From contig NZ_ACQA01000002.1 of the NCBI RefSeq assembly GCF_000182645.1, positions 1,297,001 to 1,361,000 on the forward strand: DNA of 64,000 nt, read 5' to 3'. Positions 26,503 to 35,775 of this stretch are shown here, one piece after another. Made by a program: the position numbers and the translations under genes. The notes under the pieces are model-generated. The model was given only the letters and a program-made list of their open reading frames with translations, did not search any database and was not told the origin of the DNA. The stretch comes from Brucella intermedia LMG 3301. Its GTDB lineage: Bacteria; Pseudomonadota; Alphaproteobacteria; Rhizobiales; Rhizobiaceae. Each line of letters begins with the position of its first letter. Within the stretch, counting starts at the first letter, position 1.

Positions 26503-26645
26503 AATCCTAATATCCATTAAACATGTATTGATGTCATAGCCTTGTGACGTTTCTTTCTTTCTATGAAGTTGTGTTATCGTTCCGGCACATCAGCTAAAGC
26601 GGGTGATAACCTGACCGCAATTCTGCGGCATCTGAGAGGAAGAAA

Positions 26646-28091
26646 ATGGCGAAAGCGAAATGGCAAGTCTATGGCGAGATAACTGGCCCTGTCATCATGA
26701 TCGGCTTTGGGTCGATCGGGCGCGGTACCCTGCCGCTGATTGAACGTCATTTCAAATTCGACAAATCCCGCATGGTCGTGATCGATCCGAGCGAAGCCAA
26801 CCGCAAGATCCTCGACGACAAGGGCATCCGGTACCTCAAGGAAGCGATCACCAAGGAAAATTACAAGAAGGTTCTCGGTCCCCTTCTGAAGGGAACGGAG
26901 GGCCAGCCCTTCGTCGTCAATCTTTCGGTCGATACCGGATCGCTCGATCTGATGCGTTATGCCCGCGAGCATGGCGCGCTTTATATCGATACGGTGGTGG
27001 AACCCTGGCTCGGCTTTTATTTCGATGAAAAAGCCGACAATGCCTCGCGCACCAATTACGCGCTGCGCGAAACAGTCCGCGCTGAAAAGCGCAAGAACCC
27101 CGGGGGAACGACCGCGGTTTCCTGCTGCGGCGCCAATCCGGGCATGGTCTCCTGGTTTGTCAAGAAAGCACTGGTCGAGCTTGCGACCGATCTGAAGCTC
27201 GATTTCACCGAACCGGCGGCGGATGACCGTCACGGCTGGGCGAAACTGATGAAGAAGGCTGGCGTTAAGGGCATCCATATCGCGGAACGCGACACCCAGC
27301 GCGCCAAGGAGCCCAAGCCCTTCAACACTTTCTGGAACACGTGGTCCGTCGAGGGCTTTATTGCCGAAGGCCTGCAACCGGCGGAACTCGGCTGGGGTAG
27401 CCACGAAAAATGGATGCCCAAGAACGCCCGCAAGCAGAAGAAGGGCAACAAGGCCGCGATTTTCCTCGAGCAGCCCGGCGGCAATACCCGCATCCGCACC
27501 TGGTGCCCGACGCTCGGCGCGCAATATGGCCTGCTGGTCACCCATAATGAAGCAATTTCCATCGCCGATTTTTTCACGCTGCGCGACAAGAAGGGCAAGC
27601 TCGACTTCCGCCTGACCTGCCATTACGCGTATCACCCCAGCAACGACGCCATTCTGGCGCTTGACGAAATGTTCGGTGCGGGCGGCAAAGCGCAGCCGGT
27701 GCAGCACGTTCTGGAAGAGCATGAAATTCTCGATGGCAGCGATGAGCTCGGCGTGCTGCTTTATGGCCACGATAAGAATGCCTATTGGTATGGCTCGCAA
27801 CTGACGGTCGAGGAGGCGCGCAAGCTTGCGCCCTATCAGAACGCAACCGGCCTGCAGGTTTCCTCCGCCGTTCTTGCCGGTATGGTCTGGGCACTGGAAA
27901 ATCCGCAGAGCGGGATCGTCGAGACGGACGAAATGGATTACCGCCGCTGCCTTGAAGTCCAGATGCAGTATCTGGGGCCCGTGAAGGGTTATTACACCGA
28001 CTGGACGCCGCTGGAAGGACGCGGCCACCTGTTCAAGGAAGATCTCGATACCAAGGACCCATGGCAGTTCCGCAATATTCTGGTGCGTTGA
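26646..28091 (+). CDS. hss: Homospermidine synthase
   Basis: A 481-residue protein of the saccharopine-dehydrogenase-like fold. The NAD site is VIMIGFGSIGRGTLP; other conserved parts are CCGANPGMVSWF and VEPWLGFYFDEKADN. Bacterial homospermidine synthase joins two putrescines with NAD+ to give sym-homospermidine and ammonia in the cytosol. GAGAGGAAGAAA precedes the ATG. The ornithine decarboxylase at 6567 would supply putrescine. A hairpin (28099-28118) follows the stop. Confidence 0.93.
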   Translation: MAKAKWQVYGEITGPVIMIGFGSIGRGTLPLIERHFKFDKSRMVVIDPSEANRKILDDKGIRYLKEAITKENYKKVLGPLLKGTEGQPFVVNLSVDTGSLDLMRYAREHGALYIDTVVEPWLGFYFDEKADNASRTNYALRETVRAEKRKNPGGTTAVSCCGANPGMVSWFVKKALVELATDLKLDFTEPAADDRHGWAKLMKKAGVKGIHIAERDTQRAKEPKPFNTFWNTWSVEGFIAEGLQPAELGWGSHEKWMPKNARKQKKGNKAAIFLEQPGGNTRIRTWCPTLGAQYGLLVTHNEAISIADFFTLRDKKGKLDFRLTCHYAYHPSNDAILALDEMFGAGGKAQPVQHVLEEHEILDGSDELGVLLYGHDKNAYWYGSQLTVEEARKLAPYQNATGLQVSSAVLAGMVWALENPQSGIVETDEMDYRRCLEVQMQYLGPVKGYYTDWTPLEGRGHLFKEDLDTKDPWQFRNILVR

Positions 28092-28098
28092 TTGAACC

Positions 28099-28118
28099 GG
28101 CCCGGTTTCGACCGGGCC
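28099..28118 (+). terminator. Hairpin after hss
   Basis: GGCCCGGT (28099-28106) and ACCGGGCC (28111-28118) form a perfect 8-bp stem with a TTCG loop, 7 bases after the stop. There is no U-run, so termination is uncertain and the next gene may be read through. Confidence 0.5.
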
Positions 28119-28131
28119 ATTCCATGAGGAT

Positions 28132-28464
28132 ATGCGTCTGTCCTTCTCTGCCCGCAACATGACGAGGCTGATTGCAAGCCGGTTTCCCGATCTGGTGGCT
28201 CTGCTCTGCGGGCTGCTCGTTCTGCCCTGGATTCTGGGCGTGCCGGGTCATCCTGCCCATATGGTACGGCTTGGATGGACAATCGGACTGATCTCGATTG
28301 TCGTCTATCTCGTCCTTTATCAGATAGCGAAATCCCTTGCGTCCAAGGCCTCGTTCAGGAGCAATAATGCGGCCGGGCGCTATCTCCACCGCATGCTTGC
28401 AACGTCGTCGGTCATCGCAACCGTCATGCTGGCGATATCCGTCATGCTCGTTTTGGGATCGTAA
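28132..28464 (+). CDS. Small integral membrane protein of unknown function
   Basis: A 110-residue protein with three likely membrane helices: LVALLCGLLVLPWILGV, LGWTIGLISIVVYLVLYQIA and SSVIATVMLAISVMLVLGS. ATGAGGAT precedes the ATG. It lies 40 bp after hss and may be cotranscribed with it through a hairpin. I do not recognise the family. Confidence 0.6.
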   Translation: MRLSFSARNMTRLIASRFPDLVALLCGLLVLPWILGVPGHPAHMVRLGWTIGLISIVVYLVLYQIAKSLASKASFRSNNAAGRYLHRMLATSSVIATVMLAISVMLVLGS

Positions 28465-28607
28465 TCGCGAAGCGGAAGGACCCGGCGCACCCTTTGCCCA
28501 GCGCGGCGATCTTGCATCATTGCTAACAAATCGACAGGCCCAGCAGCTATTCCTCGCAATGAGGACTTGTTTTCGTGCAAGTTTCCATACATCAAACTAA
28601 TCATCCC

Positions 28608-28709
28608 GAGCGGTTCCCATCAGCACGGTATCGTTGATACCGCTCAAAATATCTGGTTACGCATTTCAGATGCCAGCTAAGCTATGGTTCTGGCTCGGAA
28701 TGCTCTAAT
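28608..28709. repeat. Degenerate intergenic repeat, copy E
   Basis: GAGCGGT ... ACCGCTC then AAAATATCTGGTTACGCATT and a final GGCTCGGAATGCTCTAATGG share the order of the repeat family at 5632 and 12301, but the middle is diverged. It lies just before omp10 and runs into its ribosome site (GGAGAG). The rest of 28465-28607 shows no gene. Confidence 0.5.
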
Positions 28710-28722
28710 GGAGAGCATGGAT

Positions 28723-29103
28723 ATGAAACGCTTCCGCATCATTGCCCCTCTTGCAGTCATGTCGCTGGCGTTGGCAGCGTGCGAAACGACTGGGCCGGTC
28801 GGCGGCAATGTCCCGGTCGTCTCCCGCGCGCCGGCTGGCATCGAAGGGAGCTGGGTCGATCCCAACGGCATCGTTTCGTCCTTCAATGGCGGCATTTTCG
28901 AGACCCGCGCCACCGACACGAACGAAAAGCTTGCCGAAGGCAACTATCGTTACCAGTCACCACAGCTTGTCGAAATCGACATGCGCTCCATCGTGCGCGG
29001 CACCTCGTCGAAGGTAAACTGCGCTCTCGTCTCGCCGACGCAGCTGAACTGCACGTCCTCGTCGGGCTCGCGCTTCTCCCTCACGCGTCGGGCAGCCGGT
29101 TAA
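28723..29103 (+). CDS. omp10: Outer-membrane lipoprotein Omp10
   Basis: From ATG 28723, with GGAGAG 7 bases upstream, the product is 126 residues, the known length of the Brucella Omp10 precursor. The signal peptide MKRFRIIAPLAVMSLALAAC ends in a LAAC lipobox. The mature part has GIEGSWVDPNGIVSSFNGGI and IVRGTSSKVNCALVSPTQLN, which I recognise as Omp10. It is a minor, surface-exposed lipoprotein of unclear biochemical role. hemH follows, as in Brucella. Confidence 0.92.
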   Translation: MKRFRIIAPLAVMSLALAACETTGPVGGNVPVVSRAPAGIEGSWVDPNGIVSSFNGGIFETRATDTNEKLAEGNYRYQSPQLVEIDMRSIVRGTSSKVNCALVSPTQLNCTSSSGSRFSLTRRAAG

Positions 29104-29138
29104 GCAGCGGATATTTCGCGTAAATCTCGAATATTGAC

Positions 29139-29159
29139 GGCGCGGGCAACACCCGCGCC
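29139..29159 (+). terminator. Hairpin after omp10
   Basis: GGCGCGGG (29139-29146) and CCCGCGCC (29152-29159) form an 8-bp stem with a 5-nt loop about 35 bases after the omp10 stop, without a U-run. Confidence 0.5.
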
Positions 29160-29242
29160 GATAGAATTTCGCCAGCGGCAATTGTCAGGATTGTAATTTG
29201 TCTTTTTTTTCTCTAGTTTTCCGGCTGAACAGGAGTCGGACG

Positions 29243-30295
29243 ATGAGTGAGATGGACAAAGTGCAGGAGAAGCCCAACCAGACAACCAGACCGGAGGCGC
29301 AGGGAAAGCTGCCGAAAGTTGGTGTTCTGCTGGTCAATCTCGGCACGCCGGATGGCACGAGTTATGGCCCGATGCGCCGCTATCTGGCCGAGTTTCTCTC
29401 GGATCGCCGCGTCATCGAATGGCCGCGCCTGATCTGGTACCCGATCCTTTACGGCATCGTTCTCAACACCCGCCCGAAACGGTCTGGCAGGCTTTACGAC
29501 CGCATCTGGAATCGCGAGAAGAACGAATCTCCCTTGCGGACCTACACCCGCGCACAGGGTGAGAAACTTGCCAGGGCGCTCGCTGAATATCCCAATGTGG
29601 TGGTTGATTGGGCGATGCGTTACGGCCAGCCGTCCATTGAAAGCGTCACCGACCGTCTTCTGGAGCAGGGTTGCGAGCGGATCGTCATGTTCCCGCTCTA
29701 CCCGCAATATTCGGCGACGACCACCGCGACGGTGAACGACAAGTTCTTCGAAGCGCTGATGAAGAAGCGCTTCCAGCCGGCGGTGCGCATCGTGCCATCC
29801 TATGAAGCGGAACCGGTCTATATCGAGGCGCTGGCACGTTCCATCGAGAAACATCTGGAAACGCTTTCCTTCAAGCCGGAAGTGATCCTGGCTTCCTATC
29901 ACGGCATTCCGAAAAGCTATTCGGACAAGGGCGATCCCTACCGCCAGCAATGCCTTGAAACATCACGCCTGCTGCAGGCGCGGCTGGGTCTGGATGATAG
30001 CCAGTTTCGTTCCACCTTCCAGTCGCGTTTCGGGCCTGAAGAATGGCTCCAGCCCTATACGGACGAAACGGTGGAGGAATTGGCCAAGCACGGGGTGAAG
30101 TCGATGGCCGTTCTCAATCCGGGGTTCGTTGCCGACTGCCTGGAAACGGTGGATGAGATCGGCAACGAAGCAGCCGAAGAATTTCTTGAAAATGGCGGCG
30201 AGAATTTCAGCCACATTCCTTGTCTCAATGACGGCGAGGACGGCATGAAAGTCATCGAGACGCTGGTACGTCGCGAGTTGCAGGGTTGGGTCTAG
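29243..30295 (+). CDS. hemH: Ferrochelatase
   Basis: The start at ATG 29243 has AGGAGTCGG just upstream; the product has 350 residues. Conserved ferrochelatase segments are VGVLLVNLGTPDG, PLYPQYSATTTATVND, the active-site His in VILASYHGIPKSY, and the C-terminal PGFVADCLETVDEI with its Glu. It inserts Fe2+ into protoporphyrin IX to make heme, at or near the cytoplasmic membrane. No [2Fe-2S] cysteine tail is seen. Confidence 0.95.
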   Translation: MSEMDKVQEKPNQTTRPEAQGKLPKVGVLLVNLGTPDGTSYGPMRRYLAEFLSDRRVIEWPRLIWYPILYGIVLNTRPKRSGRLYDRIWNREKNESPLRTYTRAQGEKLARALAEYPNVVVDWAMRYGQPSIESVTDRLLEQGCERIVMFPLYPQYSATTTATVNDKFFEALMKKRFQPAVRIVPSYEAEPVYIEALARSIEKHLETLSFKPEVILASYHGIPKSYSDKGDPYRQQCLETSRLLQARLGLDDSQFRSTFQSRFGPEEWLQPYTDETVEELAKHGVKSMAVLNPGFVADCLETVDEIGNEAAEEFLENGGENFSHIPCLNDGEDGMKVIETLVRRELQGWV

Positions 30296-30306
30296 ATTGA
30301 AGGGAG

Positions 30307-30395
30307 TAAGGCAATAGGGCAGTAAGGCAGTATGTTCTGATCTGTGCTAGATTCCACCTACTGCCTTATTGCCCTACTGCCCTATTGCCTTAAGG
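30307..30395. repeat. Inverted arrays of the AGGGCAGT/AAGGCAAT octamer
   Basis: Left arm 30307-30332 reads as the octamers AAGGCAAT, AGGGCAGT, AAGGCAGT. Right arm 30359-30395 is their reverse complement with one extra octamer (four units: AAGGCAAT, AGGGCAGT, AGGGCAAT, AAGGCAGT). The arms could pair into a stem of about 26 bp around a 26-nt loop. The octamer AGGGCAGT is the unit of the hypervariable loci used for Brucella HOOF-print typing. The end of the right arm, TTAAGG, forms the ribosome site of the SPFH gene. Confidence 0.85.
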
Positions 30396-30402
30396 AAAAA
30401 CA

Positions 30403-31392
<990 letters not shown>

Positions 31393-31411
31393 AACCAGGA
31401 AAGAGGGCGCC

Positions 31412-31873
31412 ATGATTATTGAGTTTCTATCCGGTCTCGGCATATGGAACTGGCTCGTCTTCGGGCTGGTCCTGCTCATTCTGGAAATTCTGGCGCCCGG
31501 TTTTTTCTTCATCTGGTTCGGGCTTGCGGCTCTCGTGACAGGCGGCCTCGCCTTTCTCCTGTCTTCAACGGCGGCATTCGGCTGGCAGTTTCAGACCGTC
31601 GTGTTTCTTGTTCTGGCTGTCATCTTCGTGCTGGCGGGGCGCCGGTTGTTCGGCTCGCGCAGCACCGATGCCGACGAGGCCTTCCTCAATCGTCGCGGGG
31701 AGCAGCTGGTCGGCCGGCGCGCCACATTGACGGAACCCATCATCAACGGGCGTGGACGTATCCGTATCAACGATACGATGTGGCGTGTGAAAGGACCCGA
31801 CCTGCCAGCCGGCACTGAAGTCCGCGTGATTGCCTTCGATCCGCTGTCGCTGGAAATCGAAGTTGCCGAGTAA
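31412..31873 (+). CDS. NfeD family membrane protein
   Basis: Starting at ATG 31412 (AGGAAAGAGGG upstream) the product is 153 residues: three N-terminal membrane helices (NWLVFGLVLLILEILAPGFF, LAALVTGGLAFLL, TVVFLVLAVIFVLAGRRLF) and a C-terminal OB-fold soluble domain (LVGRRATLTEPIINGRGRIR ... AGTEVRVIAFDPLSLEIEV). This is the short NfeD form without the ClpP-like protease domain. It works with the upstream SPFH protein in membrane quality control. Confidence 0.9.
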   Translation: MIIEFLSGLGIWNWLVFGLVLLILEILAPGFFFIWFGLAALVTGGLAFLLSSTAAFGWQFQTVVFLVLAVIFVLAGRRLFGSRSTDADEAFLNRRGEQLVGRRATLTEPIINGRGRIRINDTMWRVKGPDLPAGTEVRVIAFDPLSLEIEVAE

Positions 31874-31879
31874 GACGGC

Positions 31880-31899
31880 ACCGGCGTGTATCCGCCGGT
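31880..31899. terminator. Hairpin between convergent NfeD and AraC genes
   Basis: ACCGGCG and CGCCGGT form a 7-bp stem with a 6-nt loop (31880-31899) in the 35-bp space between two stops. No U-run is present on either side. Confidence 0.4.
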
Positions 31900-31908
31900 C
31901 GCAATGCA

Positions 31909-32934
31909 CTACGACTTGACGGTGCGATTAAGTATCTCCGTGAAATAACCGTGGAGATCGTTGTTCGCCTGCCTTTCGAACTGGAGACGTTCGCGTTCGA
32001 TCTGCGCTTCTTTCGGCGTCATGTCGAAACGCGCACGAAAGCCGCGCAGCAGTTGGTTACCGCTCGAAAACCCTAAACTATACGCAATCTGGCGGACCGA
32101 ACGGGACTGCTTGGACGGCTTGGTCAGTTGCTTGAATGCTTCATCCAGTCGCCGGTCGCGAATGATCTTCGCCACGCCGCCATCCTCTGCGAATGCACGA
32201 TAAAGATGGGAGCGCGAAACCCTGAGCTTTTGCTGAATAAGCTCAGGAGACAGCTCCTGCTCACCAATATTCTGATCGATGAAGGCCAGGACCCTCTGAC
32301 GAAGAGCTATGCTCATGGAAGGGTAATCTTCCAGGGACTCCAGCGCATCCCCTTTCACGGCTCCCGCCAAAAGCGCGATCAGTGCTTCCTCCGATGCCAG
32401 AGCCTCCACCGGCGAAAGGGAGCGTTCAAGAGACCGTATCCCCTTGAGGTAGGTTGCGATCAGCCGGGTCATTGGCTGATCCCCACGCAGGACGACCCCA
32501 TGGAGGCTGCGCGGCCCGATCACCTTTTCAAGATCGCGCCGGGAGACTGCAAGCGAAATCCTGGAGCCCGCATCGACCTCGCTCTTGAAGGCTTTCGAAA
32601 GGTCGAGAAAGCAGATATCGCCAACGTCGGCGCGCACGCCGAGACCGTTGAAATCGCCGTTCATCTTTCCCGATGTAAAGAGCTGGATAAGATAATAATC
32701 CAGATCGCTGTGCACGATAGTGCGGTGATCGCGGATATATCGCTGGCCGTTGAACGATACCGTTCCGATTGCAATCGAACCCAGCGGACGAGAACTTATC
32801 GCTCCCTCCAGCGGTTCCTTGCTGTCTGGCGAAAGGGGCATGGTGTCGAATACGGGCCGAGTGGCCTCGCGCCAGAAATCATTGCGCGCTTCGACTTCCA
32901 CCATAGCGGTTGAAATAAAGGTTTCGTTACTCAT
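31909..32934 (-). CDS. AraC family transcriptional regulator
   Basis: Read from ATG 32934 (AGGGGCA upstream) the protein has 341 residues. The N-terminal two-thirds resembles the AraC_binding_2 sensor domain (FDTMPLSPDSKEPLEGAI, YLIQLFTSGKMNGDFNG). The C-terminal part has two helix-turn-helix motifs: SPELIQQKLRVSRSHLYRAF and VRQIAYSLGFSSGNQLLRGF, followed by FRARFDMTPKEAQ. It diverges from a choloylglycine hydrolase gene across a 404-bp spacer and may control it; the ligand is unknown. Confidence 0.9.
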   Translation of the reverse strand: MSNETFISTAMVEVEARNDFWREATRPVFDTMPLSPDSKEPLEGAISSRPLGSIAIGTVSFNGQRYIRDHRTIVHSDLDYYLIQLFTSGKMNGDFNGLGVRADVGDICFLDLSKAFKSEVDAGSRISLAVSRRDLEKVIGPRSLHGVVLRGDQPMTRLIATYLKGIRSLERSLSPVEALASEEALIALLAGAVKGDALESLEDYPSMSIALRQRVLAFIDQNIGEQELSPELIQQKLRVSRSHLYRAFAEDGGVAKIIRDRRLDEAFKQLTKPSKQSRSVRQIAYSLGFSSGNQLLRGFRARFDMTPKEAQIERERLQFERQANNDLHGYFTEILNRTVKS

Positions 32935-33338
32935 TGCCCCTGCCATCATGCAATGCGCCGCCAAGACACCGATAACAGACCGTAACGCCAGCCGACGCTC
33001 ATTCCCGGCGCGGGATGAGAGCAAAGCCTTCGTTCGCACGCATGACCGCTAAAACTACAAATAGCGGGCACTTATTTATGCAAGCGCAGGCACGTTAAAG
33101 CACATTCGTGAGATAAAATGAAGAATAAAATGAGACGTCCCGCCGTGAAAACTTCTTCTAACTGATACAATTGCTTGTTTTGTTATGAGATGAAATTCAA
33201 GGACACCCAACCGGGCGAAGCGCTTTCGCTCCAATGAGGGATCGTGTCACCGCGGGCAACAGGACAGCCGAGGTTCGGCACAGACGACCAACCGGACACC
33301 CACAACGTCTTATCCACATACAATGAGGACTAGTACAA
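32935..33338. promoter_or_regulatory. Spacer between AraC regulator and choloylglycine hydrolase genes
   Basis: About 400 bases lie between two divergent genes. I see no gene. The stretch 33055-33190 is AT-rich and probably holds promoters for both sides and the regulator's binding site; boxes could not be assigned. Confidence 0.35.
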
Positions 33339-34458
33339 ATGATGCAAAGGCGAGCCTTTTAAAAAGTTTACGTCCATCGCCGCAGCCTGCGCCTTGATGC
33401 TGGGAAATGTAATTCCGGCAGCTCAGGCGTGCACCGGCATCAGGTTGATCGCGGCAGACGGCAGTGTCGTTTACGCACGAACCCTCGAATTCGGCCTCGA
33501 CCTCAAGTCAAAAATCATGATGGTGCCGCGCGGCTTTTCGCGCACCGGCACCACCCCTGACGGCAAGGGCGGCCTGAAATGGACTGCCAAATACGCATCT
33601 GTGGGCATGAATGGCGCGGGCCTGCCCGACCTGTTCGATGGCCTGAACGAAAAGGGACTGGGTGCGGGAATGTTCTATTTCCCCACTTCCGCAGGTTATA
33701 TGCCCTATACGGCTGAGGTTTCGGACCGAACAATCTCCCAATGGGAATTCGTGTCATATGTCCTCGGAAATTTTGCTACCGTCGATGAAGTGAAGGAAAA
33801 TATCGGGAATATCGTGGTAGCGTCCTCGGTATTCTCCCAATGGGGCTTTGCCCCGGAAGCACATTACATCGTGCATGATGCGACGGGAAAAAGCATTGTC
33901 GTTGAATATGTCGGCGGCAAGCTGAATGTCTATGACAATCCCCTCGGCGTTATCACGAATACACCGGGCTTCGATTTCCATATGAACAATCTGCGCCAGT
34001 ACACGAATTTTTCCATGACGGGAAAGCCTTCGATCAAGCTCGGCTCGGTTGAAATTGTCCCGACGGGTCAGGGCTCGGGCATGCTTGGCTTGCCGGGCGA
34101 TTTCACGCCGCCATCGCGCTTCGTTCGCGCGGTTGCATTCTCACAATCGGTATTCCAGCCAAAGACTGAACAGGACGCCGTCCTTCAGGTCTTCAAGATT
34201 CTCAACCAGTTCGACATTCCTAAGGGCTCGTCGCGAGACGGCGAAAAGGATGCGAACGGCAATGTAATGGCTGACTATACGATCTGGACAGGCGCCAGCG
34301 ATTTGAAGAGCAAGCGCTACTTCTTCCGCACTTACGACAACAGCCAGATCCGTTCTGTTGATCTCATGAAGATGGATATAGACGGGAAGGACATGGTGAA
34401 AGTGTCGATCCAGGGCGATGAGAAGATCGAGGACGTTACCCCCGCAGGCCGTCCCTGA
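33339..34458 (+). pseudogene. Choloylglycine hydrolase family protein, frameshifted in the signal peptide
   Basis: From ATG 33339 (GAGG upstream) the frame reads MMQRRAF then stops at TAA. Removing one T from the TTTT at 33357-33360 gives MMQRRAFKKFTSIAAACALM, then LGNVIPAAQA|CTG, a perfect signal peptide ending before the nucleophile Cys of the Ntn-hydrolase fold. The body (33394 onward) is intact: GIRLIAADGSVVYARTLEFG, NEKGLGAGMFYFP and later conserved parts. These enzymes hydrolyse bile-acid or related amides and penicillin V. If the extra T is real, only a product starting at ATG 33394 could be made, with a truncated signal, so export would be doubtful. Confidence 0.85.
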
Positions 34459-34470
34459 TCTCGGAATCAT

Positions 34471-34592
34471 CGTCGCCCCGTCGGCTTGCTGACCGGGCGA
34501 CGAATGCAGGTAGCTCCCCAAAATGAGCCTCTATGAGGCTCGCAAATCGACCTTCACGCAATCCGGCTATCGTTTCGATGGCCGGATTGCGT
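34471..34592. terminator. Three stacked hairpins after the choloylglycine hydrolase gene
   Basis: Three dyads fill the gap before the convergent kdsD gene: CGTCGCCC..GGGCGACG (about 34471-34503), GAGCCTC/GAGGCTC with a 3-nt loop (34525-34541), and ACGCAATCCGGC/GCCGGATTGCGT (34556-34592, 12-bp stem). No clear U-run follows, but together they could stop transcription from both sides. Confidence 0.55.
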
Positions 34593-34630
34593 AAAGCATT
34601 GGCGCGAAAATAAACGGCTTGAACGCCTTG

Positions 34631-35674
34631 TCAGGCTGCGCCTATGCGCAGCAGATCGTGGAAATGCACGAGCCCGATCGGGCGACCGGCCTCGACGACG
34701 ATCAGCGCACCGATGTGATTTTCGTTGATCGTATTGAGGGCTGCGGTCGCCAGCATGTTCTGGTCAACCGTTTTCGGCTTGCGCGTCATGATTTCATCGA
34801 CCGACAACGCAGCAAGGTTGCGACTCAGATTGCGCGAGATATCGCCATCCGTAACAATGCCGGCCAGATCGCCGCCATCATCCACAACCACGACGCAGCC
34901 AAAGCTCTTCTGGGCTAGTACCTTCATCGCATCGGGCATGGAGGTGCCCATCTTTACCAACGGCAGGCGCTCGCCGCGATGCATGATATCGCGGATATGG
35001 ATCAGACTTGCGCCCAGGGAGCCGCCGGGATGAAAAGTCTTGAAGTCGCTCGGGGTAAAGCCGCGCGCTTCCAGCAGCGCAATTGCCAGCGCGTCGCCGA
35101 TGGCGAGCTGCATCATGGTCGAGGTCGTGGGCGCCAGACCATGCGGGCAGGCCTCGGCAGTCTTCGGCAGCAGCAACACGACATCCGCCGCGCGGCCGAG
35201 GGCCGAATTCTCGCCTGCAGTGATCGCGATCAGCGGAATACGGAAGCGCTGCGAATAATTGACGATGCCCTTCAGTTCCGCCGTTTCGCCAGACCATGAG
35301 ATGGCCAGAATGACATCATCGCGGCCGATCATGCCGAGATCACCGTGATTGGCTTCTGCCGAATGCACGAAAAATGCAGAGGTGCCGGTGGAGGCAAAGG
35401 TGGCCGCAAGCTTGGAACCGATATGGCCGCTTTTGCCGACGCCGGTCACGACCAGGCGTCCGCGCGAAGCGACGATCAGCTTCACCGCTTCGACGAATGG
35501 GGCGGAAAGGCCATTGTTCAGCGCGTCTTCCAGCGCGGAGAGACCCGCATTTTCGGTTTTTATGGTGCGCAACGCTGACGCGATGGCCGCTTCTGCGTTT
35601 GCCGGAGGGGTGATCTGATCGAGCTTTTCCATGGCCGCAAGGGTTAGCTTCTTCGCAGGCGCTTGTCCAAACAT
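34631..35674 (-). CDS. kdsD: Arabinose-5-phosphate isomerase (KpsF/GutQ family)
   Basis: Read from ATG 35674 the product is 347 residues; a TTG at 35716 would add 14. An SIS domain (about 35-180) has GVGKSGHIGSKLAATFASTG and a conserved SWSGET. Two CBS domains follow (HRGERLPLVKMGTSMPDAMK and SVDEIMTRKPKTVDQNMLAT). It interconverts ribulose-5-phosphate and arabinose-5-phosphate for Kdo, needed in LPS. It converges with the hydrolase gene and diverges from the barrel protein gene. Confidence 0.92.
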   Translation of the reverse strand: MFGQAPAKKLTLAAMEKLDQITPPANAEAAIASALRTIKTENAGLSALEDALNNGLSAPFVEAVKLIVASRGRLVVTGVGKSGHIGSKLAATFASTGTSAFFVHSAEANHGDLGMIGRDDVILAISWSGETAELKGIVNYSQRFRIPLIAITAGENSALGRAADVVLLLPKTAEACPHGLAPTTSTMMQLAIGDALAIALLEARGFTPSDFKTFHPGGSLGASLIHIRDIMHRGERLPLVKMGTSMPDAMKVLAQKSFGCVVVVDDGGDLAGIVTDGDISRNLSRNLAALSVDEIMTRKPKTVDQNMLATAALNTINENHIGALIVVEAGRPIGLVHFHDLLRIGAA

Positions 35675-35775
35675 TTGTGTGGCCGGAACCGTCGTGATGC
35701 GGGCCGCAGCAACCAAGAATTAACCATGTGCCTTTACCGTTCATCCACCACGTTGCGACGGTTTGAAAACACGAC

